64,000 nt of DNA from Granulicella sibirica (lineage in GTDB: Bacteria; Acidobacteriota; Terriglobia; Terriglobales; Acidobacteriaceae): NCBI RefSeq assembly GCF_004115155.1, contig NZ_RDSM01000002.1, positions 310,001 through 374,000 on the forward strand. Direction: 5' to 3'. The position numbers and the translations under genes were made by a program. The notes beneath the pieces were generated by a model, which saw only the letters and a program-made list of their open reading frames with translations, ran no database searches and was not told the DNA's origin. Positions 55,114 to 63,853 of this stretch are shown piece after piece (positions within the stretch are counted from its first letter, which is position 1; every line of letters starts with the position of its first letter).

Positions 55114-55860
55114 CTATGCGTCGGCTGGGCCCTGGATCAGTGGACCGGCTGCGATGCGGTGGTTCCATTTTGTAACGTTGATGCCTTTTGTGATGAGCCA
55201 GAGGCAGGTGGCTAGTTCTCCGATGAAGGCGGGGATGACGATGGCGGGAAACATGCGGGTGGCGAGGGTGGGGTTGAGGATGAGGGTGAAGCTATTGATG
55301 AGGTAGCTGACTCCGGCCATGGCCTGCAGGATGCCGAGGGCTTTGGGGAAGTACTCGGAGCGGTAGAGGAGGTAGGCGGTGATGAGGCAGCTGACTCCGA
55401 AGAAGATGAGGCCTACGCCGAAGCCGGACTCGTGGAGTTCGAGGGAGAGGGAGGCGAAGGACTGGAGTTGGGACGGGGTGAAGGATTGGAGGCCGTTGCC
55501 GGTGAGGAGGAAGAGGACGGTGATGAGGTTGAGCTTGTTGGCGCAGAGGATTGCGGTCTGGAGCATGCCGAAGAGGGCGGCGAGGGCGGAGAGGTCTTTG
55601 CTGACGGGCTTGAGGAGGACATAGAAGAGGATCGCCATGGGGACGTCGGTGATGTGCATGACGAGGTCGCCGGCGATGGTGAGGCGGAAGAGGGATTCGG
55701 AGGCGAGGATGTGGTGGGCGGTGGCGGCGGGGTCGCCGGGGATGATGAGTTTGCCGCGGGTGACTTCGCCGAAGAGGCCGCAGGCGATGTTGATGAGATA
55801 GAGGACGCCGCTGAGCCGGGCGTAGACCTGAGGCGAGATGGTTCGCTTTGCGGCGGTCAT
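55114..55860 (-). CDS. DUF4386 family integral membrane protein
   Basis: 248 residues from ATG 55860 (MTAAKRTISPQVYARLSGVLY). Six or so membrane helices, with YLINIACGLFGEVTRGKLII at the start, SLELHESGFGVGLIFFG and YLLYRSEYFPKALGILQA, match the DUF4386 family. The function is unknown. It lies 23 bases after the SET-domain gene and may be co-transcribed with it. The longer frame reaching 56493 on this strand is not coding upstream of this ATG. Confidence 0.85.
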   Translation of the reverse strand: MTAAKRTISPQVYARLSGVLYLINIACGLFGEVTRGKLIIPGDPAATAHHILASESLFRLTIAGDLVMHITDVPMAILFYVLLKPVSKDLSALAALFGMLQTAILCANKLNLITVLFLLTGNGLQSFTPSQLQSFASLSLELHESGFGVGLIFFGVSCLITAYLLYRSEYFPKALGILQAMAGVSYLINSFTLILNPTLATRMFPAIVIPAFIGELATCLWLITKGINVTKWNHRIAAGPLIQGPADA

Positions 55861-55883
55861 GGGTGGCTCCGGCCTGGAGATGT

Positions 55884-56351
55884 TTAGGAGTTGGTTGTGG
55901 CGGCTCGTTTGGCGGCGCGGGCGAGACGGGCTCGGCGCTTGAGTTCGAGGGGACTGAACATCGTTCCGCGGCAGTTGGGGGCTCCGCAGTGGCAGTCGGC
56001 GGTGGCGTCGTCGGAGTCGTAGAGGTTGTACTCGTAGGTGAGCTCTTCGCCGGCTTTGATGGGGCGGAGGGTGGAGATGTAGATGTGGCCGTCGATCTCT
56101 TCGGACTCGCAGTTGGGAGCGCAGGAGTGGTTGAAGAACATGGGGGTTCCGAAGCCGTCGATGACCATGTCTTCGGTGCCGTAGCCAAAGAGGTAGGTGA
56201 CGAAGCGGTCGGCGTAGCGCTCGTCGGCGACGGCCTTGGTCATGCGGGGGCCTTCGTACTCGCAGACGCGAACGCCCTTGCGAAGGGTGCGGGTGGTGTA
56301 GCAGCCGGCGGCGTGGATGGCGGAGGAGCGGATGACGAGGGTGGGGAGCAC
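55884..56351 (-). CDS. SET-domain protein (lysine methyltransferase-like)
   Basis: 155 residues from GTG 56351, with AAAGG five bases upstream; longer starts add an unrelated tail. The SET fold is nearly the whole protein: AAGCYTTRTLRKGVRVCEYEG-like N-terminal strands (read as TRTLRKGVRVCEYEG), the catalytic FFNHSCAPNCES, KAGEELTYEYNLY, and a post-SET-like cysteine cluster CHCGAPNCRG. SET proteins methylate lysines using SAM. They are eukaryote-typical but occur in some bacteria. The substrate is unknown. Confidence 0.87.
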   Translation of the reverse strand: MLPTLVIRSSAIHAAGCYTTRTLRKGVRVCEYEGPRMTKAVADERYADRFVTYLFGYGTEDMVIDGFGTPMFFNHSCAPNCESEEIDGHIYISTLRPIKAGEELTYEYNLYDSDDATADCHCGAPNCRGTMFSPLELKRRARLARAAKRAATTNS

Positions 56352-56455
56352 GTGGCCTTTCGTGTGGCGAGAACGGGTCGAGGTGAAGGATATCAAAGGC
56401 TGCGCCTGGTGTTGCCGGGTATAGTTTGAGTATCCCCGTTTGATGAGGCTTTGCG

Positions 56456-57214
56456 ATGCGCCGGCGGTCCGCACTTCTATGGCTCCTGGCCATCTTTCAG
56501 CTTTGGCTCGCGCATGCGATCGGATACATGGTGCATGAGTATGCGCACAGCTTTTTGGCGTGGATGCTGCATGCGAAGGCGAACCCTCTGGCGCTGGACT
56601 ATGGTGGTTTGAGCCTGGAGAACGTTCTGTTCCTCGACGATATCGATGAGAATGTCGACTATGCTCCGCTGTTTGCGGCGGGGCGTGGGGTGGCGGCTTC
56701 GTTCATTGCGGTGGCTGGTGTCTTGGTGGGGAATGGGCTTTCGTACGTTGTGAGCCGGTGGCTTTATGGGTGGGCGGAGAGGACGAACAGGCGCGCGTGG
56801 GGGATGTTCTTCTTCTGGATCTGCGTGATGAGCGTGGGAAATTTTCTATCGTATGTGCCGATGCGGACGTTTGCGACGCATGCCGACATGGCTACGACCA
56901 CGCAGGGAATCCATGCTTCGGCGTGGATGATCGCTGTGGTGCTTGGGATTCCGTTCGTGGTGGCGATCTGGCACTTGTTTGCGCGGATTTTGCCGGACGC
57001 GGAGATGTTTCTCTTTGCTGAGGAGCCTGCGCTGCAAGGGGTGCTGGTGCTGATGTCGGGTTACCTGGTGTTTGGATTCTTTGGTAGTTCGGGAATCCGG
57101 AACTATGGCAGCGTGTCGCATTGGTTGTCGGCGATCTCGGTGTACCTGCTTTTCCCGGTCATCACGATTGTTTGCTGGCAGCGCAGGACCTCCGACCGCT
57201 TGCTGGTGCGGTGA
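56456..57214 (+). CDS. Integral membrane protein with HExxH motif
   Basis: 252 residues with about six membrane helices. The first hydrophobic segment ends in GYMVHEYAHSFLAW, with H27-E28-x-x-H31, a zinc-metallopeptidase HExxH motif placed within the membrane as in site-2 proteases. The second M50 metal motif (NxxPxxxLDG) is not seen, so protease activity is uncertain. Other segments include GRGVAASFIAVAGVLVG and FFFWICVMSVGNFLSY. It lies three bases before the MOSC gene. Confidence 0.65.
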   Translation: MRRRSALLWLLAIFQLWLAHAIGYMVHEYAHSFLAWMLHAKANPLALDYGGLSLENVLFLDDIDENVDYAPLFAAGRGVAASFIAVAGVLVGNGLSYVVSRWLYGWAERTNRRAWGMFFFWICVMSVGNFLSYVPMRTFATHADMATTTQGIHASAWMIAVVLGIPFVVAIWHLFARILPDAEMFLFAEEPALQGVLVLMSGYLVFGFFGSSGIRNYGSVSHWLSAISVYLLFPVITIVCWQRRTSDRLLVR

Positions 57215-57217
57215 ACG

Positions 57218-57931
57218 ATGCCGGCGATCGGGCGAGTTGCGTCGGTGACGCGGTACCCGGTGAAGAGCATGGCGGGTGAGGTGGTTGGGCGGGGCTACCT
57301 CAACGAGCATGGGCTTGAGCATGACCGGCTGTATGCGTTTGAGAGCTCGGGTGCGCCTGCAGGGATGCTGCGCCTGACGGGCAAAGAGCGGCGGGAGATG
57401 CTGCGGTATCGGCCTCGTGTGCTGACGGATAGTGCGGTGGCGGTTCTCACTCCGAGCGGGGATAGCTATCGGGTTGATTCCGCGGAGATGCTTGCCTACT
57501 TGCGGGACAATATTGCCGGCGCGAACAGGATTTTGTTGACGCTTGAGGCTACTCCGCAGACGGATGTGAGGCCGCTGTCTTTGCTTTCCATCGAGACGGT
57601 GGAGGCGCTTTCGTCGGAACTTGGTGAAGCGGTGGATGCGCGGAGGTTTCGGGCGAACCTGATGGTGTCGATGGAGGGCGGGGCTTACGCCGAAGATGGA
57701 CTGGTGGAGCGGGTGATTCAGATTGGGAGCGAGGCGCGGGTGATGGTTCGGGAGCGGACTCCGCGGTGCCGGTTTGTTACCTATGACCCAGATGCTCCGG
57801 AGGTAGGAGAGCCGATGTTTTCCATGATGAAGATGCTGGAGCGGCAGCACCAGGGTCGGGTGGGGGTGTATGCGTCGGTGGTGAGGGTGGGGTGGGTTGA
57901 GAGTGGGGATGAGATTTCAGTGGTCGGGTGA
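57218..57931 (+). CDS. MOSC-domain protein
   Basis: 237 residues. An N-terminal beta-barrel (VTRYPVKSMAGEVVG, HDRLYAFES) and a MOSC domain (ARRFRANLMV, RTPRCRFVTYDPD) match the YcbX/MOSC-N + MOSC arrangement. These proteins bind a molybdenum cofactor or its sulfur through a conserved Cys, here likely the Cys in TPRCRF. It begins three bases after the membrane protein and converges on the decarboxylase fusion with six bases between. Confidence 0.85.
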   Translation: MPAIGRVASVTRYPVKSMAGEVVGRGYLNEHGLEHDRLYAFESSGAPAGMLRLTGKERREMLRYRPRVLTDSAVAVLTPSGDSYRVDSAEMLAYLRDNIAGANRILLTLEATPQTDVRPLSLLSIETVEALSSELGEAVDARRFRANLMVSMEGGAYAEDGLVERVIQIGSEARVMVRERTPRCRFVTYDPDAPEVGEPMFSMMKMLERQHQGRVGVYASVVRVGWVESGDEISVVG

Positions 57932-57937
57932 GTCAGG

Positions 57938-60922
57938 CTAGACGGCGACTGGGATTCTTGTGAGCATCTGCCGGACGGCTGCGTGGATGCGGGCAACGGC
58001 GGTGCGGCGGTAGTCCCAGCGTGGGTCTTCGTCCGGCTGCTCGACGACCATATTGGCGTTCGCCTCGAAGAGGAGGACGTTTCCTTCGGGGTCGAGGCCG
58101 AAGTCGATGCCGCAGTAGTCGAGGCCCAGCGCGTCGCGGACGCCGTGGAGGCCGGTCATGGCTCGCTTTCCTAGAGTCTCTTCCATGTTGGTGAGGAAGC
58201 GGGCCTCTTCTTCGCGATGGTCGGGGCGGTCTTTCATGTCGGCGCTGAAGTAATGGATCTTCCAGTTCGGTGAGATTGCCAGGTGAAGCGGGTAGAGCTC
58301 ACCGTCAATCATCATGACGCGATACTTCCGGGAGCATCCGTCGTGACCGCGGGCGTCGAGGGACTCAATGACCAGAAGTTCAGAGCCTTCTCTGCCGGCG
58401 CCGGGGAGTTCGGTGACTTGATCGTGGAGGTGCTCGGGCGAGTCGACTTTTATAAAATGCTGGCCCATGTGGAAGCCGGGTGTGCGGAGGAGGAGAGGAA
58501 AGCGAAAGCCATCGCGTTCGAGCGCGGCGAGGGCTTCGCCGCCGGCCAGGAGAGAGTGCGGGTAGATCTCGGTGCGGGCGGTGCGAACCCCTTCCAGAGT
58601 GGCGAGACGCCTGGCGTTGTCGCGGCGGCTTGTGGCGAGAACGGCGGTGGGTTGGTTAAGGACGCGGGAGTCGCCGCGCACGAGAGACTCTGCGGCTCGG
58701 AGGGCCTCCGTGGAGGTGTCGACGTCGCCGATTCCATTGAAGATGAGGTCGTGGGGCGGGAGGGGCTGGGTCGGATCGTAAAAGTCCGCTACGAGGACGT
58801 GGGTTCGAAAGATCTGGTCGTCGAGGAGCTTTTCGACCGGGGTGTTGCCGCCGGATGAGGAGACGAGGAGGATGAGCGAGATGGGGTCGTCTTTGCCACG
58901 GTACGGGGTTTCGAAGAGGTTCTTCTGGCTGAAGCCTTTTCTGCGATGTACCTCGGCTTCGGCGTGCTCGCCCAGGAGGCCTAGGGCGTAGTACATGCCG
59001 CCGTGGGCCTGCGGCAGGTTGGGATCGATGCTCAGGACGTATTCGTACTGCTCGCGGGCTGCGGCGGCTTCGCCGGTTTGGAGGAGGGCGCTGCCGAGAT
59101 TGACGCGGCTGGGGAGGTCGTCGGGATAGTGCTTGACGGCCTCGGTGTAGACGACCCTGGCGGCGTTTCGCTGGCCTGCCGCTACGAGCAGGCGGCCGAG
59201 CTCGAGGAGGTTGGTCTTGTGCTTTGGGTTCAGGGCGAGGACGCGGAGATGATCGCTTCTTGCTTCGAGGGTGCGTCCTGTCTGAGTGAGGAGCATTGCT
59301 CGCTCGACGAGGAGCTCTACTTCGTCATGCTCCGGGAGGTTCTTCGTCGATAGCTGCTGGTCAAGGGATTGGAGGCGCTGGTTCAGGAGGAACCTTTCTC
59401 TTGCCGCGGGAGTTATCGGCTGGAGTTCCCGGCCGAGCGCGAGCGTTTCTTCGATGAGGGTGTCGATCTCTTTGTGTGTGGTGCGATGGTTCACGATTGC
59501 GGCTCGGATGGCTACCTTGCCGTTTAGGGTCGTTGTGGACGGTGCTACTGCTCCGGCCAACTGGAGGCGGACTACGAGGGCGCGGTTGAGGCGATTGCTT
59601 AGGTCGTTGTCCGCCTGGAAGCGGTAGCGAAGGCAGACGATGTTTAGCTCCACCGGGGCTAGTAGCTCGAGTTCCGGGATTTCGGCGATGCGTTGTGCGA
59701 GATATTGGGCGAGATCGCAGGTGTGTTCGATAACGGATGCAAGCTTCCGGGTGCCGTAGGTTTTGAAAGTCATCCAGACCTTGAGGCCGCGGAAGCTACG
59801 GGAGAGCTCGGGGCCGAGGTCGCAGGGCCATAGCGAACCTGCGGCGAGGCCTTGCTCCTCGCGCGAGAGATAAGCGCAGGGCGACTCGAAGGCCTGGCGA
59901 TGGAGGTCTCCGTCGCGGACGAGGAGGAAGCCGGCTTCGTAGGGGACCTGTCCCCACTTGTGGAAGTCGAAGGCGAGGGAGTCTGCGCGTTCGATGCCCC
60001 TGAGGCGCGGGGCGAGGGTTGGGGAGAGCATGGCGAGTGCTCCCAGGGCTCCGTCGACGTGAAACCAGAGAGCTTCCTGTGCGCAGATGTTTGCGAGGGC
60101 GTCCAGGTCGTCGATGGCTCCCGTGTCTACGGTTCCGGCGGTTCCTGCTACGAGGAACGGGGAGAGGCCTGCTGCGCGGTCTTCGGCTATGCGCCTTTGA
60201 AGGTCGAGAAGATCGATGCGGCCGTGGGCGTCGATGGCTATGCTGCGCAGGCTTTCACTGCCCAGGCCGGCCATATCGAGAGCCCTGGCGAGACTTCCGT
60301 GTACGGCTCGAGATGCGTAGGCGGTGACTCTGGGCTGGTCGGTGTTGAGACCGGTTCTACGTACGTTTGCGCCGAGACGCGCGTAGCGGGCTATGACTAC
60401 GGCGACGAAGTTCGCCATGGAGGTTCCGGTGAGGCAGATGCCGCTGGCGCTTGCGGGGAAGCCGAACAGGTCTCGCATCCATCCGGTGACCAGACGCTCT
60501 ACGTCGAGGGGGACCTGGTTTCGGCCGCCTACGTTTGCGTTGAGCCCGGCGGCGAGGATCTCGGCAAGGAAACCTGCCGGGGAACCGCCTCCCTGAACCC
60601 AGCCCATGAAGCCTGGGTGGATGTTCGCGGCGGTGTACGGGACGATGGAGGTCATGAATTCGTGCTGAATTGTCTCGAGACTGGTGCCTTCGGTGGGGAG
60701 TGGGGTGTTGAAGGTGGCCCGGATATCGTCTGGGGTTTGCTGCCAGACGGGGCGTTCGCGGATTGTCTCGATGTGGCCGAGCATGTCGTCGAGCATGCTG
60801 TGGGCCTGGGTGCGGAAGGCTTGCCAGTCGGCAGGATCGAGCGAGGTCGATCCGGTGGCTTCACTTAGGTGCATTCGCGGATTTCTCTCTTCTGTTGTCG
60901 GTGAAAGATCCGGTGCTCCCAT
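57938..60922 (-). CDS. Fusion: PLP-dependent amino acid decarboxylase + TPR + ATP-grasp
   Basis: About 994 residues from ATG 60922 (GGAG eight bases upstream); ATG 61015 lacks a site. Residues ~15-500 are a group II PLP decarboxylase: GICLTGTSMANFVAVV, FHVDGALGALAM with the PLP-binding Asp, and the Schiff-base Lys in FDFHKWGQVPYEAG. Residues ~510-665 hold TPR helices (NLLELGRLLVAAGQRNAARV; LPSRVNLGSALLQTGEAAAA). Residues ~680-994 are ATP-grasp-like: SRKYRVMMIDGELYPLHLA and YCGIDFGLDPEGNVLLFEAN with the metal-binding Glu-x-Asn. A plausible reading is an amine made by decarboxylation then ligated by the ATP-grasp part; substrates are unknown. Its divergent neighbour is a PadR regulator. Confidence 0.85.
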   Translation of the reverse strand: MGAPDLSPTTEERNPRMHLSEATGSTSLDPADWQAFRTQAHSMLDDMLGHIETIRERPVWQQTPDDIRATFNTPLPTEGTSLETIQHEFMTSIVPYTAANIHPGFMGWVQGGGSPAGFLAEILAAGLNANVGGRNQVPLDVERLVTGWMRDLFGFPASASGICLTGTSMANFVAVVIARYARLGANVRRTGLNTDQPRVTAYASRAVHGSLARALDMAGLGSESLRSIAIDAHGRIDLLDLQRRIAEDRAAGLSPFLVAGTAGTVDTGAIDDLDALANICAQEALWFHVDGALGALAMLSPTLAPRLRGIERADSLAFDFHKWGQVPYEAGFLLVRDGDLHRQAFESPCAYLSREEQGLAAGSLWPCDLGPELSRSFRGLKVWMTFKTYGTRKLASVIEHTCDLAQYLAQRIAEIPELELLAPVELNIVCLRYRFQADNDLSNRLNRALVVRLQLAGAVAPSTTTLNGKVAIRAAIVNHRTTHKEIDTLIEETLALGRELQPITPAARERFLLNQRLQSLDQQLSTKNLPEHDEVELLVERAMLLTQTGRTLEARSDHLRVLALNPKHKTNLLELGRLLVAAGQRNAARVVYTEAVKHYPDDLPSRVNLGSALLQTGEAAAAREQYEYVLSIDPNLPQAHGGMYYALGLLGEHAEAEVHRRKGFSQKNLFETPYRGKDDPISLILLVSSSGGNTPVEKLLDDQIFRTHVLVADFYDPTQPLPPHDLIFNGIGDVDTSTEALRAAESLVRGDSRVLNQPTAVLATSRRDNARRLATLEGVRTARTEIYPHSLLAGGEALAALERDGFRFPLLLRTPGFHMGQHFIKVDSPEHLHDQVTELPGAGREGSELLVIESLDARGHDGCSRKYRVMMIDGELYPLHLAISPNWKIHYFSADMKDRPDHREEEARFLTNMEETLGKRAMTGLHGVRDALGLDYCGIDFGLDPEGNVLLFEANANMVVEQPDEDPRWDYRRTAVARIHAAVRQMLTRIPVAV

Positions 60923-61047
60923 GCGTTCTCCGCCTTCTTGAGATGGGGCTTTGGCCGCCTGCCCATACTCGCTGGAAGCAATTTGGTATCCACTTGGACT
61001 TCTCAGAATTCTCATGCGGCGGTTGACGCGACTGTTGGATCCGTCTT

Positions 61048-61071
61048 ATAGTCGACTATCGATATATCGAT
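61048..61071. promoter_or_regulatory. Two overlapping palindromes before padR (probable operator)
   Basis: ATAGTCGACTAT (61048-61059) and ATCGATATATCGAT (61058-61071) are perfect 12- and 14-base palindromes, sharing two bases. They lie 13-36 bases before the PadR start and 126-149 bases before the divergent fusion gene. PadR regulators bind short AT-rich palindromes in their own promoters, so this is a likely operator. Confidence 0.6.
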
Positions 61072-61083
61072 CATCGAGCGTGT

Positions 61084-61452
61084 ATGCCGAAACGAAAACT
61101 TGATCCTTTACCCGCGGCGGCGTTTCAGATCATGCTTTCGCTTGCGGATGGCGATCTTCATGGATACGCGATTATGCGGCAGGTCGAAGAGCAGACGGGG
61201 GGCCGGCTTCGGCTTGGGCCGGGGACTCTGTATGGGTCGATTCAGGCGTTGCTGGAGGGAGAGTTGATCGAGGAGGTGTATCGATCGGACGATTCTCCAG
61301 ATTCTCTAGACAAGAGTGTCCGGCTGGAGCGGCGGCGGTATTACAGGCTGACCGTTGCTGGAAGAGACGTCGCGAGGGCCGAGGCGGAGAAGATGGCCGA
61401 TGTGTTGCGCGTCGCTCGAGCCCGCAAGATCCTGGGGGAGGATTATGTCTGA
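61084..61452 (+). CDS. PadR-family transcriptional regulator
   Basis: 122 residues. The winged helix covers most of the protein: AAFQIMLSLADGDLHGYAIM, GTLYGSIQALLEGELIEEV, RRRYYRLTVAGRDVARAEA. PadR proteins are dimeric repressors responding to small molecules. The gene overlaps the next one by eight bases, a common acidobacterial pairing of PadR with a membrane effector. Possible targets are itself, the TIGR03435 gene and the divergent decarboxylase fusion. Confidence 0.92.
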   Translation: MPKRKLDPLPAAAFQIMLSLADGDLHGYAIMRQVEEQTGGRLRLGPGTLYGSIQALLEGELIEEVYRSDDSPDSLDKSVRLERRRYYRLTVAGRDVARAEAEKMADVLRVARARKILGEDYV

Positions 61453-62848
61453 GAAGATATTCGTCCGATTGCTTCGGCTTTATCCCGCGAGCTTCCGCAA
61501 GCGGTATGAGGGTGAGGCCATGCTGCTGATCCGGGATCGCTTTCGGGACGAGACGGGGTTTGTGAGAAGAGCGCGGTTGTGGTGGGATCTTGTGGTCGAT
61601 GCTTTGGGTGGACTGCCGTCGGCTTACCGGAACTCGTACGGCGCGACTGAGGACTTGCTTTCGCTTGGCGCGGCGAGCGGTCCTTCGTTTCATGTGTTGG
61701 TGGATGAACCGCTGGGGCAGGGATCGATCTTTGTTGCCGGAATGACATCGTTGATGGTGCTCTTGCTGGTTGCGTTTGAGTTGGGGCGGCCTATTGCGTA
61801 TCAGTCGATCTATGGGGCGAATGGGCAGATGTCTCCGGTTGAGGCTGTGGTTCAACGGCTGAATCGGGGTTCGGCGGGGGACTCGGGGGGGAGTGATTTT
61901 CAGCAGAGCTCGAGGGCGGCACGGGCGGGTGGGCCGGGGTCACAGACTCCGGCTTCGGGCGGGTCAGGGTCTGAAGCCGCCATGTTGATGACGAGCCAAT
62001 CGGATAAGCCGGCGAAGATGTCGTTTGAGGTGGCTTCGATCCGGGTGAGCAAGCCGGGGACGTTTACTCCGCCTAACTTTGCTCTGGATGGTGGAGATTC
62101 CTATGCACCGTTCGCGGATCCTGGCGGGCAGTTCCTTGCGGATTTTCCGCTCTCCGTTTATATCCAGTTTGCTTATCAGCTTCCGGCCTCGCCGGAGCGG
62201 ACTGAAGCGATGCTTGCCCGGCTACCGAAGTGGGTGACTACGGATCACTTCGAGATACGGGCGAAGGCGGATGGTCATCCGACTAAAGACCAGATGCGGT
62301 TGATGCTGCAGTCGCTGCTGGCGGATCGATTCGGGCTGGTGGCTCACTTCGAGACGCAGGAGACTCCTGTGTTGGCCCTGCTTCTGGATAAACCGGGTAA
62401 GACGGGACCTAATCTTCGCTCGCACGCAGAGGGTCCGCCGTGCAATGACCATCCGGATGGTCCGACGCCGCACAGCGCGATGAAGGCGGATGGGGTGTTT
62501 CCGCCGGATTGCGGGTCGTTCATGCTTGTGCCCGCGGCGAACCACGAGATGATGATCGGGTCGAGGGATGCGACGATGAAGACGATTGCCGATACGCTTC
62601 CGTCGGTGGGGAGACTTGGAAGGCCGCTGGTGGACGAGACGGGACTGGCCGGGAGATTCGACTTCACGATGCATTGGGAGCGGGAGGCTGCGAGTGCGTC
62701 GCAGGCGTGGGCGGAGGCACCGGCTGAGCTTCAGGGACCCACGTTTCAGGAGGCTTTGAAGGATCAGCTTGGACTGAAGCTGAAGGCGACTCGAGCGCCG
62801 GTGGATTTTCTTGTCGTCGACCATGTCGAGAGGCCCTCGGAGAACTAG
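61445..62848 (+). CDS. TIGR03435-type soil-associated membrane protein
   Basis: 467 residues from ATG 61445, with GGGGGAGG just before it. The N-terminal FVRLLRLYPASFRKRYEGEA resembles the cytosolic segment found in PadR-linked acidobacterial membrane proteins. A membrane helix, TSLMVLLLVAFELG, follows near residue 105, then a low-complexity Gly/Ser linker. The C-terminal ~270 residues match TIGR03435: SFEVASIRVSKPGTF, IQFAYQL, RLPKWVTTDHFEIRAKADG and LLQSLLADRFGLVAHFETQE. The function is unknown. It is coupled to PadR. Confidence 0.85.
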   Translation: MSEKIFVRLLRLYPASFRKRYEGEAMLLIRDRFRDETGFVRRARLWWDLVVDALGGLPSAYRNSYGATEDLLSLGAASGPSFHVLVDEPLGQGSIFVAGMTSLMVLLLVAFELGRPIAYQSIYGANGQMSPVEAVVQRLNRGSAGDSGGSDFQQSSRAARAGGPGSQTPASGGSGSEAAMLMTSQSDKPAKMSFEVASIRVSKPGTFTPPNFALDGGDSYAPFADPGGQFLADFPLSVYIQFAYQLPASPERTEAMLARLPKWVTTDHFEIRAKADGHPTKDQMRLMLQSLLADRFGLVAHFETQETPVLALLLDKPGKTGPNLRSHAEGPPCNDHPDGPTPHSAMKADGVFPPDCGSFMLVPAANHEMMIGSRDATMKTIADTLPSVGRLGRPLVDETGLAGRFDFTMHWEREAASASQAWAEAPAELQGPTFQEALKDQLGLKLKATRAPVDFLVVDHVERPSEN

Positions 62849-62896
62849 GGCGATCGGTTCCGTGACAAAGGGGCGGGTTGTGGCGTCCAATGAAGC

Positions 62897-63784
62897 ATGG
62901 GTTTTGTGGCGAGAGCGATGCTTGGGCTGCTGCCGGTCGGGTTGCTGGCGGGGGGAGTGGCGGGGGCGCAGAGTTCCGGGAGTGTTCCGGATGCTCCGGC
63001 CCCGACGGCTGCGGCTCCCTGTGTTCCGGCGGATGCCTCGAAGACGTCTGCCCCGGGGGCTAAGCCTTGCGTGACGCGGAGCGTGTCGCAGCAGTTTCCT
63101 TTCCCGGGAGAGAAGCCGGAGACACCGGCGGCTCCTGATCCTGTTCCTGGGAAGGCAGGGGCGGCGGGATCGGTGAAGGATAAGTTTCCGTATCCCGGGG
63201 AAGAGAAGCCTGCCGCGCCGAAGCCGGGATCGGCGGGGGATAAGTTTCCTTACCCGGGTGAGACGAAGGACTCGCCGGATGCGGCTCCGGAGACTCCGGA
63301 CTTCGCCCCGGACCCGGATGCTCCTCCGAGGAAGCCGAAGGGTGAATCCGGGAGCAGCAGCAGTAGTTCGAGCTCGGACGACGATGCGGCTCCGGGAGAT
63401 AATCCGGCGGCGAAAGAGGATGACGAGAAGCCGGGGTTGAAGGATGAGGGGAGCGAGGGGTCGACCGCGCATAAGCGGAGGCTGCTGCATAACCGCATTC
63501 CGGCGCAGAAGCCGCAGACGGATGATGACCGGGTGGCGGAGGATCTTTCGGTCGCGCAGTTCTACCAGAAGACGGGGAACCTGAACGGAGCGTATATGCG
63601 GGTCAAGGACGCGCTCAAGGTGCAGCCGAACGATCCGGACGTTCACCTGGCTCTGGCCGGCGTGGCGGAGAAGCTGGGGAAGAAGGATGAGGCGGTCGCG
63701 GAGTATGAGACGTACCTGAAGGCCGATCCGGATACGGATGAGGCGAAGAAGGCGCGGAAGGCTCTGGAGAAGCTTAGGCCATGA
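62897..63784 (+). CDS. Secreted TPR-containing protein with repeated FPYPGE motif
   Basis: 295 residues. The signal peptide (GLLPVGLLAGGVAGAQ) is followed by an Ala/Pro-rich region in which the motif (Q/K)FP(F/Y)PGE occurs three times (near residues 72, 95 and 115). A Ser/Asp-rich linker and a C-terminal domain with two to three TPR helices (DLSVAQFYQKTGNLNGAYM; HLALAGVAEKLGKKDEAVAE) follow. The protein probably acts as an exported scaffold. I recognise no specific partner. Confidence 0.7.
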   Translation: MGFVARAMLGLLPVGLLAGGVAGAQSSGSVPDAPAPTAAAPCVPADASKTSAPGAKPCVTRSVSQQFPFPGEKPETPAAPDPVPGKAGAAGSVKDKFPYPGEEKPAAPKPGSAGDKFPYPGETKDSPDAAPETPDFAPDPDAPPRKPKGESGSSSSSSSSDDDAAPGDNPAAKEDDEKPGLKDEGSEGSTAHKRRLLHNRIPAQKPQTDDDRVAEDLSVAQFYQKTGNLNGAYMRVKDALKVQPNDPDVHLALAGVAEKLGKKDEAVAEYETYLKADPDTDEAKKARKALEKLRP

Positions 63785-63853
63785 CGCTTTCGGTTTCCTT
63801 ACCGGACGTTTTGAGGCTGACGAGAGATGGCGGGATGGGTTAGTCTCCCGTGG

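Noticed and set aside
61355..61444. Upstream start for the TIGR03435 protein
   Set aside because: It overlaps PadR in another frame and gives Arg/Pro-rich sequence; ATG 61445 has a strong ribosome site.
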